DNA of 64,000 nucleotides from Micropterus salmoides (GCF_014851395.1 NW_024040040.1:20124000-20187999); one strand, 5' to 3'. Counted from the stretch's first letter, positions 26,730-39,217 are shown. Numbers and translations are program-made. The notes: a model not told the origin generated them from the letters alone.

Positions 26730-26843
26730 ATCTTTTTTGCCTTTATTTGATAGGACAGTGCATAGAGAGGAAATGAGGGAGAGAGATAGGGGGCGACCTG
26801 CAGCAAAGGGCCACAGGCTGGATTCGATGCCCGGCCGCTGCAG
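26730..26843. repeat. Dispersed teleost SINE-like repeat
   Basis: CTTTATTTGATAGGACAGTG, GGAGAGAGATAGGGGG and GCAGCAAAGGGCCACAGG followed by a B-box-like GGATTCGATGCCCGGCC form a repeat seen throughout fish genomes. Exact class is uncertain. Confidence 0.5.
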
Positions 26844-26901
26844 TCTCTCCAATATTTGATGATAGGTTCTAAGTAAAACTAAAAGGCATGTTATAGCTCA
26901 T

Positions 26902-27679
26902 TTAAAGAGGTCATATTATGCTTTTTGCCTTTTTTTCTCTCCTTTAATGAGTTATATACCTTTTTTGTGCATGTAATAGGTTTGCAATGTGAAAAAGCCC
27001 AAAGTCTAGCCCAAAGGGAGTTACCATCTCCCACAGAAAACTCTGCTCTGAATTGCCTGAAAACAGCTCGTTTGTAGTCCAGCCGTTTCCCTTTCATCCC
27101 TGTGACATCACAGGGATGAAAGCTAAATGCACCTCATATAATGCCCGCCAAGCGGCTAGTCTGACGCCCTCAAAAACACCGGTGGAAAAACATTGAGCTA
27201 CAGCCCACATCTCCTCTCCCTTCCAAACACTAGCTACCCTCCAGGCAGTCAATGGACATAAAGTTGTTACTGTGATGTAGAGACAGAGCTCAGTGAAAAC
27301 TTTATGGATGAAAGATACTTTTGTTACAGATTAATAACTCACCACTCTGAAACTCTTGTTCCAGTCCATGTTGCTAAGCTGGTAAGGGGATATCCAGCTG
27401 AACCATGTTTACAGGCTTCTCACAACCCGCACTTCTATGCTTCTGATTGGCTAGCAGTCCTTAACTAGGAACTGCGCATGTGAAACTCCCAACAAAGATC
27501 ATGTAGAGGCAAGATGTATCACTCCATAGCTAAAACTAAGCCTTCAACACATAGGGTGAAAAGAGGAGCTGCAGCAATGTGCAATATGACAAAAATATGG
27601 TGTTTTTTGAAAATGAAACCATGTAAACCTGTTCTGGTACAACCCCTAAATAAGATTTTGCATAATAGGACCTCTTTAA
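26902..27679. mobile_element. Non-autonomous DNA transposon (MITE-like), complete
   Basis: The ends form terminal inverted repeats: TTAAAGAGGTCATATTATGC at 26,902-26,921 and GCATAATAGGACCTCTTTAA at 27,660-27,679, matching at 19 of 20 positions. TTAA lies at the outermost position of both ends, which fits a TTAA target site as well as an integral part of the repeat. The ~780-bp interior has no transposase. A perfect 14-bp inverted repeat with a 2-bp centre sits at 27,092-27,121. A partial second copy is at 57,240-57,501. Confidence 0.75.
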
Positions 27680-27765
27680 CAAAATATATCACATTTTTAA
27701 AGAAATTACCATGATTCTTATCTTTTTGAATCCTGAACCAAAAAAGGCAAAAAGTCTTCATAAAT

Positions 27766-27962
27766 TTACATTACATTTAGCTGATGCTTTTATCCAAAGC
27801 GACTTACAATTGCTATGTATGTCAGAGGTCACACACCTCTGGAGCAACTAGGGGTTAAGTGTCTAGCTCAGGGACACATTGGTGGATGTGTCGCAGTGGG
27901 GAATTGTACCCAGATCTCTCAGACCAAAGGCATGTGTCTTACCCACTGCTCCATGACCACCC
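27766..27962 (-). mobile_element. tRNA-derived SINE
   Basis: Read on the minus strand, the element starts with a tRNA-like head: A-box region GGAGCAGTGGGTAAGACACA (27,933-27,952) and B box GGGTACAATTC (27,901-27,911). It ends with the tail TAAGTCGCTTTGGATAAAAG, which is shared by very many fish insertions. Length is about 197 bp, close to complete. No named family is assigned. Confidence 0.65.
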
Positions 27963-28599
27963 GATGACCCAAAATGACCAAATGACATTACCATTAAAAA
28001 AAACATACTGCAACACAAGCTGATGCTAATTTGTGCAGTAATGGGTGGCCATTATCCGTTTGCCGCAGGAGTTGATGTGTCTTGTGCAACAGGTCAACAT
28101 CAGAGACACTAGCTGAGGCTGAAAACACACACTGTCCTTTTTAAAGTCTATCACTGGTTTAAAGATGTTTACAAGGCCTCAGAGCTCTTGCGATCTTGTG
28201 ATCTCTCATCTTTATAGAACTTCTGTAAAACATCAAGTAAACCTTCAATTTTAGCAAATAACATTAACATAATGGCCGACTATTGTTACAAGCCATTTCA
28301 GCTTGACACTGTTCTGCTTCTGAAGTAATGGGGTGAAAGAAGGATGTAAATCCCATTGTCACTCTAAACATAAAAAAAAAAATCTCACAACCTTAAGTAC
28401 TGAAGTATCATTTAAAATCTGTAAAACACAAAAAACGTGAAGCAGTTTAAAACTCTCAATCATCTCATCAGTGAAGGATTTAATAGACTGACTGTCCATT
28501 CAAATGTAACATAATCTGTTTTAAATGCAGGCCATCAATTATTTTGTAAGAGGAGATGTCACATCACACAAGGGAAGTCAACTCTTCAGATGGAGCAGT
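27963..28599. other. Non-coding DNA, no gene seen
   Basis: Unique sequence with short A runs; no exon, RNA gene or named repeat. Confidence 0.5.
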
Positions 28600-29050
28600 G
28601 AGGTAATGTCCAATTCAGTACACAGTCTTTCACTCCTCAATCCAAGATAATATAAGCACAGAGCCAACAATACATTTTACTACCAGCATGGTAGCATGTA
28701 TGTGCTTTCCCCTGCTGCCAGAAACAAAGAGAGTGGTGAGATAGCAGGGAGAACGAGTGAGGGAGGGGGTGGCCATAAATGCAGAGAGGGAAGACAATCC
28801 CATTGGCTCTGCTTTCATCAGATAGGTGGCACCGTGAGCTAATCCCAGGGTTTAGCTGCGTGTCGCCCAGCATGGCACCCAGCCGGGTGTCAAAGGGGCC
28901 ACCCTGGCAGATCTAGCGGGCCATGTGGCTATCCCAGCATCCCTAGAGAGGTTCCCAATCCCGCCATGTTGCATTTACCTTCTGTGCAGGTGCCCCTGCT
29001 GGCCCCTCACTGGCTATCACCACAGTTAAAGCGGAAAGTTTTGCCCACTT
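28600..29050. promoter_or_regulatory. Candidate regulatory block (CNE-like)
   Basis: The interval 28,790-28,985 is G+C-rich, unique and dense in E-box-like and palindromic words (GTCGCCCAGCATGGCACCC, GCGGGCCATGTGGC). No CpG-rich promoter signature or exon. Conservation untested. Confidence 0.3.
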
Positions 29051-30370
29051 TGGCAGTGAGTCTGAAAACTGTTTGTACTTTAAAACCTACAGACAAAGCA
29101 GCTTGATGTTAGTAAACTGCACATCACATTCATTATCCAGCACACTTTTAGACTCTTGGCATCCTTTGCAGAGCCAAAAACCCTGAATGCGATTCTTATC
29201 TTGAAGTACAGACAGGCAGGCGGCAGAACGCTTTGGCTTTTGGAACTCCAGAGTTCAGGCTTTTTTGGGGTTAGAGCCGGAGTGAAGGCTGCAGATTGTG
29301 CATGTTGGCAGTTCCAAATAACAATCTATTCACTGCTACTCCATTTCTATTGGTATAGTTGTAAACTCATCAGCTAATCTCTCCCGGACTTAAATATCCA
29401 GACTGTCAGATCTTTGTTTTTTGAAACTGATTGTTAACTGACAGGGTTACTAAGAATGCTGCTTCATGTTCATACAACTGCATAATTTTCTACCCATAAA
29501 ACAATAAACTGCTTCCAACATTAGGACATCAAAACTGCTGCACCAAATGTGCATTTAATATCCCTTTCATTGATTTCTTGTGTCATATGTTTCTGTATTT
29601 TTGATCAGTTTGTTGATTAAATATGTACTATGTTTAGTGCTTTGTTTCAAACTTACTATGCCAATTATCTACATTTAACTTTAACTCTCAATTCCCAAGA
29701 GCTTAAAGAAAACTTAAAAAATAGGTACTAAAGCACTGTAGAAAACTATAAAACTTAAAAATCGCTAAATATAGGTATTTGGTATATTGGATATTTTAGA
29801 TTTACTTCCTAATTTATTTATGAACTGATGCATTTATTTCTAACACTGTCTCATACATAACCATTTTGGGATTTTATTTTATTTCAATTCATTATTAATT
29901 TGTTTATTGAATTTTTTACTAATTTATACATTTACTGGACTGCATAGTTACTTACTTACTGACTTGTTTTTTTGAAGATGCTACATTATGAATGACAATT
30001 TCTGGATTTTTAGTGATTTATATATTTACTTTCTTGCTCACTTTCTGATGTGTGTTGGCGGTGATGACATTTTTAAAGAAGCAATGTCATATATATGATC
30101 ATTCAGGCATTTAAATGTATTTTTAGCCATTTATTTTATATTATTTATGTGGTTATTTACTTATGTATTGTCTGTGCACTGTGACCAGGACCCTCCTCTG
30201 ATTGTAAGACTGCTGAAAGAAATTAAGTCTCATTCTGCTGTTGCGCCTCATTGTGAGCTGTTTCACCCAAGATGTAAAATGTAAACATTACACCTACACA
30301 ATACCCGTAATATTTCAGTGTGGTAATCCTCAATCAACAGGCCCCACTGGGGGGAAAGCGGGCCTCTTCT
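29051..30370. other. Non-coding AT-rich DNA, no gene seen
   Basis: Strongly AT-rich from 29,560 to 30,180. No exon, RNA gene or named transposon. Confidence 0.5.
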
Positions 30371-30373
30371 TTG

Positions 30374-30408
30374 TGTGTGTGTGTGTGTGTTCGTGTGTGT
30401 GTGTGTAT
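30374..30408. repeat. Interrupted (GT)n microsatellite
   Basis: Two GT blocks separated by a single TCGT interruption. Confidence 0.85.
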
Positions 30409-30439
30409 TGCGTGCTGGCAGCGAGCCAGTTCCTTCCTC

Positions 30440-31160
30440 TGTACCAAATACTGAGCCGAGTCGGTTGTTTAGTGGAAACAGACAAGCCAAATCGGCGCAG
30501 AGTGACCTATTTTGTTGCCGTGTGCCGCTGGGAGTGTGTTTTTCCCTAAACTAACCCATGCCTACTCGCTGCAGCTCGTGCTCTCTTTTCTCTCTCCCCT
30601 TCCAATGGAGAAAAGAAAGAAACCAAAAATTGCCCGGCAGTGGATGCACGACCTCACCGCCACACCTACTTATGTGGTCCGAGCTCTTCCCCTCTCTTCC
30701 CTTTTCGCTCTCCACCCCTCTTCAGAGGCACCTAATTATGAAAACCCTGACTCATTTACATGGCTATGTTTGATCTAAATTATACTCCAAACCACACCAA
30801 ATTAGGATCATCTGTGAATGTAAAACACTTTTTCTCTTTCTGCACCCCCCCCCCCCCCCCCCCCTCTGTTCTGTATTCTTGCAATGAGCTCTGCAGGGCA
30901 CATGTTCAAATGATGAAGGGTGGATTTACAGTTTTTTTTAACATTCTCTGGAGACCTGAGCCTTGTCCCACCCCGCCGACTGAGAGGAACTGGAGTCACC
31001 CACAATTATCCCAGGATCTGCTTTGCACCCCCACCCATCCCACACCCAAATTAGACTGAGCCTCCTCTAACTGATTCGACGTACAGGCAGCACATTAATT
31101 ACAATATGCCAATGGCTGGCCCAGGCTAATTGCAGGCGCTTATTATGCATTCATGTTCTC
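30440..31160. promoter_or_regulatory. Candidate regulatory region (CNE-like) with C20 run
   Basis: Unique, G+C-balanced sequence. The strongest-looking part is 31,076-31,160 (CACATTAATTACAATATGCC, GGCTAATTGCAGGCGC). A run of 20 C lies at 30,845-30,864; proline-rich frames over it are artefacts. Conservation untested. Confidence 0.3.
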
Positions 31161-34100
31161 ATAATGTACATCATCTTTCTGTGCTCTTCAGTCTCATTCC
31201 AGCTGCCATTAAAGCTGCTATGCACAACTTTTTTTCATTTGAAAAAACAATAAAGGAAATAATCCGAATTTTGATGTTATTACAGTGCATTTGTTCCTAA
31301 AGCTCCATCTGATCTTAAAGTTGTAGACATTTCTGTCACTTTCCGTAAGCGTGCAATAGCAAAAAAGACAGAACTCAAAATGTGGAGTTGATGTCTGTGT
31401 GAAATTAGCCATTATGGGCATCCTAACATCACTGTACCAGGCAGCTAGGGTAGGATCAATTCAAGAGCCAGTTACCAATTAAAATTCAAGATTTGTCTTT
31501 ATTTTTTGTTCAGTTTGTAATTTTGAACAATATCAATCAAATCTCGAAGCAGGTTATATGAAGGCTTTAGTCTTTGAGTTGTCTGTTCATGCAAGTTAGC
31601 ATTAAGGCTACTGGGAGTTTAGCAGAAATAGCTGCTGCCCATGAAGTCGCTGCCTCAGTCCTATTGGAAATACTGTGATGCCTCAACAGGTGAGTTCCTG
31701 CACTTTTGTGCAGCAAGAATTTCACACTGCAGAAGCTTCACGTAAAACAGCATCTCAGCTTTATTTACAGCATTCAATTAAGGGATCACTTTTTATTTTG
31801 ATTCAAATAATTGTATACTGATTATTTTTAAAACGGAAATTCAATCTGTTGATGCTTCTGTTCCCCACTGTTGATTCTGCGTAACTTCTAATCATTGCAT
31901 TCGTGCAATTAATAATTATTGAATGAATATTTCCCCCCATAGAAAAGCAATCCTAAAATCTAAAGCTACAGTTACAATCATCAGCCAAGTAGTAGGAGTA
32001 ACTTTTAGTGCACATTTTTGTTGATACAAATGCAACTGGTGAATGTTTTACTGCTTCTTCTGCTGATTTCCTGTACCCACAAGTTTAAAACAGAAAGGCT
32101 CCAGCCTCTGTCAGCTCAGCCTCAGGACTGCAGACAGTTTGTTGAGGTGATTGACAGGTGTTAGGGCTGGAAAATTAACCACAAGAGGACAGGAGGGCGA
32201 GGATCAAAATATACCTGCCTGTAATCTTGAGGTGAAAGGTTGCAGAGTGCACCTTTCAAGTTCACGCAGTTGACTCTCACTGCCGTTTGGAGACACTAGA
32301 GAGCTAAGTCGCCTGGTGCAGCTTTTGACAAAAACGGCTGATTATTGAACTAAGATCAAACATCTACCCACAAATCTTTGAACAGGCAGCCAAACTACGG
32401 AGAGGACTGCTATTCTGAGAAGTTTGTTTTCATGCCTTCTGTTGTGGTTTGACTGGGCGGGCGAGCCGTGCCTCGTTCCCCCAAATCCGCAGAGCCTGGA
32501 TCCAATAAGCCACACTATCTGACTGCGGCGATGTGGTTGGCAGAGGCAGAAAGCTTCAATCTACCTACTGTACCCCCTTCACTCGTCAGGCTCCAACTTA
32601 GGTGCTTTTTCTCTTTCAACCCTCTCCCCCTGAAGACTTAATTCACAACAAATGTTTTCAGCTTTTGTTCCTTTGTGTTGATCTCAGAATACATTTCTTC
32701 AAAACAGCAAACCTAAAAGCTCAAAGCCAACAGGTAAACAGCAGCTTTGCCTGAAACATCTACTTAAGTGAAGGACGAACTGGAGCGAACTGCCCATGAT
32801 AAAGTTCGAACAGGTTTTCACAGGGTTGCTGAGGTTAAAAATTAATGTAATACCGCTGGATTCTGGCTAAGCCATGCGCCTGTTTGGTCCAAACCAGAGC
32901 CATAATTTGATCAAACACATCAGTTCTGCTCTTCTGTCTTTTGTCATCTCATCCCTTTTTCCACCTCTAGTTTATTTGCACATACACCGTTGAAAATGAG
33001 AGCAGGAGGGAAAAAAAGAGGGATACAAACAGAGTGCGGTTGAGGCAACGAAAACCCTGAGGGGTTTATAAAAACATCTTAGCCCAAAAGAAGAAAAAAA
33101 AAGAGGATTAGATTGCTGCTGTCATGGAAAATGCCTGTAACTGCAATTTGGGTGTTTTACTTTTGCGTACCTGAATTCAAACTTTCCATGGTCATTTATT
33201 GTGCTGTAGTATGTTGAGAACTCTGTGACCCCTGGGGATTTTAAACTCTAAAGTAAATTAAGAATGAAAACAGAAAAACAGCATAACATGTTTTTTCTAA
33301 CCACAGCTGAATTTGTTCAGATGTTGTAATTTGAGAGTTACAATGTGATACATGAAAATGGGAGTACAGTAGTAGCAGCTGTAGTAGTTATTTTGGCATT
33401 GTTCAGAAGCGAATTGGAAGTGAGGGTGCTGAGGGCACTGCAGCACCCCCAGAGGCAGGCTATATTTGTATTATGTAAGATACACATTTTGTATACACAA
33501 TGTCAATGTGTACCATTCTATTGATGTGCAGGCATTACCGGTATCAGACATGCATGGTTTTTCTCTCCAATTATTCTTTTTTATTATATTCAAATTTTTT
33601 CTACACAAATGTGGTCAAATTTTAAAGTACTACAACATTTAAGTATGTTTACTGGTTCAATATAACTCATAATTAACGCATCCTGCATTAAAAAAAACGA
33701 ACATGCAACACAGCTGTCCTGATGCGTTTCCTATTACATTGTGTCCTCTTCTATTTTGTATCCTGTCTGTGTTCAACTTGTGGCAGGGCGGTTTGGATAT
33801 ATTTAGCCTCTTTAGAGGTGTGACAACACTGCATTTCCTGATTATAAGAGTAGGGTAAAGTCACTCTGTCGCTATATATTGTTGTTTTTGCGTCTAAAAC
33901 TAGCAATGTATGTGTTGTTCAAACAAGCGGGTTAGTGCAGCACCCTCTACTCAAAACATTTTTCTGATGGCTTGTTTTTCCCATACTAAAGCATGATCTT
34001 TACTACTGATACTGATCCAACTCCAGCCTCTAATTAACAAGTCACATTGGGTGTGGTCATCCTCATTCCAAGCGCAGCTTTGTCTCAAGCCATGCAGAGA

Positions 34101-34589
34101 CTTTTAAGATTTTAAAGACACTTTAAGCCAAACCTCACACCCATACAAAATCACACTACACAGGGAATCATAAATTGTATCTTAAAAAGATCATTAGTCT
34201 GTTTATGTGTTTTGTTTTCTCCTCTACATGTTGTTTCAATGAGGTCAGGGTGCTTCACGGACATATTAACGTCACTTTCTGTGTGCCGTGACCTCTGACC
34301 CCTGACCTGCTTATTTCTAGTGTTGTTAGTGTTTTTTTTTTGCTGTTTATGAGACTGAATAAGACTAAGCCTAAACAAACCCCCTCAAGTTAAACCAGGA
34401 AAGAGCATCCATTAAAAAAGTAAAAGCAGAGCTGTAAATGCTGCTCCAAATGGGGGTAGGGCTCTTATTTTGGTGAAGGTGGTCTCATTACTTTAAATTT
34501 TTAAAAACACAACACCTCCTCCGTAGTGTTTTCATCTTAATCGGAGGCATAGGCCAAATGTCAAAATGCCAATGAAACAATTTTCAGTT
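31161..34589. other. Non-coding DNA, no gene seen
   Basis: A long stretch without recognisable exons. The interval 32,440-32,600 is G+C-rich and unique (GACTGGGCGGGCGAGCC) and may be regulatory. GCAGCACCCCC-type words near 33,450 and 33,935 suggest an unplaced repeat. The rest is AT-rich. Confidence 0.4.
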
Positions 34590-35170
34590 AATAACTCCAA
34601 AGAGACCGGTTTTAAGTCCCCCTTCCTCACCTTTTGATCTCCTGAGCTGCGTTCGACTGCAGTGAAGCTGAGACCATTTGTCATAGCCAGGGGCGTTGGG
34701 AACCAGCGAGACAGGGACAGGCCTTGAAAATCTGACTGTCAACGTGCCCTCCTCAATTTATTAAGCTGCCCTCAGAGTGCAGAGCTGGGATTTTGACCCT
34801 GATAATACTAAGCCTAGGGGGGAAATGGCATCGAGAAGCAAGCTCCACATTCTATTGTGCCACAGTCAAAATGAGATGCTAATTAATTACCATTGGCATC
34901 TTTAGCAATGCATGTCAGCTCCTATTTGGTGTATCAATCTGTTATGGGATCAAAACGAGGCATGTGAGGCCGTCGCTGGTTCCTGCAGCCGCTGCGGATG
35001 GCTGGATGCACAAGTTTCACCCTGAGGTCGCAACAAACGCTGACTGTGACCCCGTGCTTAATGAGAGGGATTGCAACTGGCCCATAGCACAAAATAACCA
35101 TAATGGATTTGATCATATTATGGATCAATAACAATGAATCAACCAGTTTCTGTCGCTTCAAACTAACTCT
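34590..35170. promoter_or_regulatory. Candidate regulatory block (CNE-like)
   Basis: Unique sequence with GATGCTAATTAATTACCATT near 34,874 next to ATGCATGTCAGC, and a G+C-balanced core to 35,110. No exon. Conservation untested. Confidence 0.33.
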
Positions 35171-35323
35171 GTGGTCTGTGCAGTGAAAAAAACAGGGTGT
35201 ATGTACCGAGAAAACCTTCCTTTACCCCTTCATCTATATTGCATGAAGTTTTCTCACCTGTTCTATAAGTTTATGGTTCTTGAAGAAGAATTGCATTATG
35301 GGTAATAGAGGAAAATAAATGAA

Positions 35324-35385
35324 GGCAAGGCAAGTTTATTTGTATGGCACCTTTCAACAACAAGGCAATGAAGCAGCATTTGACA
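35324..35385 (-). mobile_element. LINE 3' tail remnant
   Basis: AAGGCAAGGCAAGTTTATTT followed by GTATGGCACCTTTCAACAAC matches, in reverse orientation, the tail of fish L2/CR1-type LINEs with an AAGGC-type terminal repeat. Only the 3' end is present. Confidence 0.55.
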
Positions 35386-36474
35386 TATTAAAAGGACCAT
35401 ACAGAAGTTTTTGGAACTTGTAAAATACTACAAAGCATGTTACAGATTCATGAAGTTGATTTTTCTACATTCTTGGCAGCCATTCATTTCAGTTCAATAT
35501 ATAAAACTTGAGATAACTATCTATCATGGCAAACATGTTTACCTTTGTTGTTTTACTCTTATATACATCATTATATCAGTGTGTGGTAATGCTGAAAGCA
35601 CACAATTCTGCAGCACATGATTAAGATAATAATGTTACTTTGAAAATAAGCCATTTCAATTTTTCATTGCTGAATGTTAGTTATTTTTACTCTCTTCCAC
35701 CCTGCCATCCTTATTCCTAAACTATTATGCTTATAAGGTCATTTGTTGTTTATTCTGATGTGTAATGTATAATTCTCATAAAAACAAATAGCTAATTGAT
35801 TCATTTAGTACACAATATAATGTGTGTAATATATCTGTCTTTGTAACATTGTCAGACACAAAGGAATGTGATATCATAGGACTTAAAGCTGAGTCCCTGA
35901 GGATATGACTCATAATAATGGTTCCACTATATACAAAACCAATGCAAGATAGAAGAAAATGCACAAAATAAAGACAATTAATCAAACTGGTTGACCAGGT
36001 TCCTGTTGCATCAGGAGGCCAACGGCAGCAGCGACAGTCATTAGCCGGAGATAATAAGCACAAGGTCAGGAGATTTCTGAATTATCTTCCCTTCTCCCCA
36101 CTGTTCTGTCAGACTCCTATGAAGTTGTGTTCGAGAGCGGGCTCACGTTAATCAGTGCTTTAATTGCCACTTGCCTCAGAGTGTGTGGGGAATAAGGCCA
36201 ATTTCTCAGAGTCTCTCCTTCAGGAGGATGCAGACAGGTTCTTGGAAAGCGAGAGCTCTGTCAGTGTAGATTACTGTCACAGGCAGGAGTCTGGTTTTAG
36301 TATTTTAGAAAAGGCATTTGTATCACAAAGGTACAGTAAACTCCTGAAACTGAGATCTATTGACAATTTAATTATAGCTAGTAGTTTTGGTATCAACTGC
36401 CTTATTTATTAGTAACAGTGGAGGTCTTTGTTATAGCAGCAGTGCAAAGAGCTGTAAGGTATGGTTTTAGCAGA
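35386..36474. other. Non-coding DNA, no gene seen
   Basis: AT-rich unique sequence, with a more balanced part at 36,085-36,300 (GTTAATCAGTGCTTTAATTG) that could be regulatory. No exon seen. Confidence 0.4.
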
Positions 36475-37125
36475 TTAACAGCAGCAGTGGTAGTAGTAGT
36501 AGAAGTAGAGCGAAGACTTTACTTTAACCCCCCATTTATCATCTAAGTGCAAACCATTAGCAGCAGTGGTACTAGCATTTAGGTTTGTAACAGCTACCAG
36601 TGGCAGAAGCACTGGTAAGAGTTTTAGTGACAGAAACACAAGTTGCCATTGTCGCAGCACCAGTATCATCAGGGATCATATTGTAGCAATAGTTGTACAA
36701 CTATAAATGGTACTAGTGATAGTACAGATTTTTTGTTGCAGCAGTAGTAGTACACGTATTACAGGTACCAATGATAGTAAAAAGAATTGTAGCAGCAGCA
36801 GCATCAGCAGTAGTAGTAGGCCTACAAGTATTAATTGCACTAGTAATCGTAAAAAGAGCAGCAGTTGCAGTAATAGCAGCAGCAGAAGAATATGTAGTAG
36901 CAGTAGCATGAGTAGTAGCAGCCAGAAACAACAGAAAGAGTATTAATTGTACTGGTAGTAGAAATAAGAGCTATTGCAGAGTATTTTCAATAACAGAAGT
37001 AAAGGTAGCAGTAGAGTAGTAGTATTAGTAGTAACATCATGTTGTCTACATGGACTATACAGTAAAATCAGCCAGTAGCAGTACAGTAGTAGTTGTAATT
37101 GAAGCAGTATTATTAGTAACAGTCA
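36475..37125. repeat. Degenerate AGY/GTA trinucleotide array (~650 bp)
   Basis: The plus strand is built largely of AGC, AGT, GTA and GCA triplets (GCAGCAGCATCAGCAGTAG and similar) with many substitutions and short unique interruptions. Ser-rich plus-strand and Leu-rich minus-strand frames of 60-80 codons are by-products of this composition. It looks like an old, expanded and decayed trinucleotide microsatellite. A short sister run is near 61,425. Confidence 0.75.
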
Positions 37126-37289
37126 TTATAATGCATAGTACCTGCAAATACATATTTGAATGCATTTAGCTGTGTGTGTATACGTAAACCTTAAGCTGCG
37201 TACTTCTCTAGAGTGGTAAATATCATGTAAATGCTTAATTTCACATTCACTTCCTATTTATCTGAATTAAACAGTGTTTAGGTCGCTTG

Positions 37290-37570
37290 TCTGTGTAGAA
37301 CAATCCTATTGGTTTAGCTCCTTGTCCTAATATTATTGCATTATCCAGCGAGTGCAAACCGTGCATCCCTTTAATAACTCCATGTCAATGTGATTAATGG
37401 ACATTGCTTAATAAATTTCCTGTAATTAAGTGTCCACCTGCAGCTTGCTGGAATCAATTACCTTTTTGTTTATGCAATTTCCTCGAGGTATTTAGTTATG
37501 TGCTTCCATTATGGAGTTGTAAGATAATATCTGCTTATTCTGCTAATTTCCGTGTTACCGTATGTGACAT
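37290..37570. promoter_or_regulatory. Strong candidate regulatory block (CNE-like)
   Basis: A dense set of homeodomain and POU-like words in unique sequence: CTTTAATAACTCC, TGTGATTAATGGAC, CTGTAATTAAGTG and TGGAATCAATTACC, spaced 20-40 bp apart. No frame or repeat overlaps it. By appearance this is among the best enhancer candidates here. Conservation untested. Confidence 0.38.
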
Positions 37571-38982
37571 AGCAGGCTAAAGGCCTGCAGCAAAGAGGAG
37601 TGTAGAGCAGATGGATAGCAATGGAAGCAAGCACTCATACTTCATGGCCTTAGTGACTTGATGTTTGCGGTGAGGAAGAAGTTAATAAAAAGACAGTGAA
37701 TGTATTTTTACAGTATATGTGCTTTTCAAAATGCTTACAGACACCATTATATTAGAAACAAATTACACACTCAGAAAGAATGAACAATTCTTTTAAATCA
37801 GAGCATGTACTAAGAGAACAAAGACAATAATATCTGTTCAGAGACCTAAGAGATTAAATGATTAAATGATTACAGATAAATTAAGACCTGAGGGCTGCCA
37901 GTTTCAGCCTGAACACCAGCTGGAAAACTGTGCATCAGTTTCCTGGAGAGAATGTGTTTAACTGTGTGAACGCAAAGCAAAAAGTCCAGTAAAAAAGCTC
38001 AGTCTTCAGGTGTTTTAAAGAAGCCTTCCTACATGGAGGGTACTTTTCAACCCGTGAAAGCAGTTATGTGATGTTCTCTGTAGCTCTGGAGGAAAGTCAA
38101 AGAAAATAACCCTGATGATGTCACAGTGATGTATTGAGGGTTATCCCGGGTCGGGTTTTTAGAGATTGTACATTTTCTACATTACAATCTGAGGGTGTGG
38201 ATAATAAAAGATGTGGGTGTTTCCCAGGCAGAGAGTCTCAAACAAAATCAGGCCTTTCAGCCTCTGCTCCTTTAGTCATGACCATTCCTTTCTTAATCTG
38301 TCTCTCTCAAGTCCCCCTACTTTATGAAAGTGCAGTGCTAAATCTCTGGAGTACCCCTTCAAACGGGTCTATGGGTACCATTTTAACATTAATGAATACT
38401 AGTTACTGAGGGCCAAACAGTCAGCCACTGAGCAGACTGTTAGCCTCAAGTAGTTTCTTGGCTGCAAGAAAATTTGCGCACCATAGTGTAGGATTTCTTT
38501 ATGGCACAGAATAGGAAAATGGTGCACAAAAGGAGCTAATGCTTCTCATCTTAGTAGGAGTACTGTGAAGTTGCTAACTAGGAGAAAAACACTTACATAA
38601 ACCTTCTATTGGCAATTAAATGGCCGACGCAGAAGTGCTCTTGCTTCAGTGGTTCATACTTGGCATTCTGAACTTTTTGGTAAGGCTCAAAGCTCAGTTC
38701 AGCAAATCCACATTTTGATAATAAACTGTTAATTCACACCGTTTCCATAAACTCATGATATGAAACATCAAGTGATTTCTGCTGTAGGTTGTTACTGGTT
38801 GATTTTAATTAACGAAGCCATTTATCACAAAGTGTGCAGCTTTTGCCATCATGGTAACATTGTATTTAAAGAAATTGCTGACATCATTGCTGACAACACA
38901 GCGATACAACAAAATAAGGAACATGTGTAGTCAGATGATCAGGCATGATGATGCATGATTTAACAATGCTGCACCATCTTCA
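37571..38982. other. Non-coding DNA, no gene seen
   Basis: Unique AT-rich DNA. The 91-codon frame at 38,134-38,409 has no splice context or domain. Confidence 0.45.
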
Positions 38983-39102
38983 TTCAATTCAATTCAATTC
39001 AATTTTATTTATATAGTGCCAAATCACAACAACAGTTATCTCACAGTGCTTTTCATAAAAGGGCAGGTCTAGACCATACTCTATGATGCTATTTACAGAA
39101 GC
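38983..39102 (-). mobile_element. L2/Maui-type LINE 3' end
   Basis: In reverse orientation, the TTCAA tail repeats (38,983-39,004) are followed by TTATATAGTGCCAAATCAC and TCTAGACCATACTCTATGAT. This is the same 3' UTR seen in forward orientation at 58,090-58,337. It is a short 5'-truncated copy. Confidence 0.75.
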
Positions 39103-39217
39103 ATCATAGATTGGCCCCCGTGAAAATTCTTCAAAGATTGTTTCAGAGGTAATAAAAAGAAATATCCATAGGCTGTTAAGATCATATCAATTCAGCTGTG
39201 TAAGGCGTTTTTTTGGG

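Noticed and set aside
27901..27952. tRNA gene from A- and B-box matches
   Set aside because: No cloverleaf with a paired acceptor stem; the boxes belong to a SINE head with the family tail attached.
36676..36946. Poly-Ser and poly-Leu frames
   Set aside because: Translations of the trinucleotide array, not a protein.
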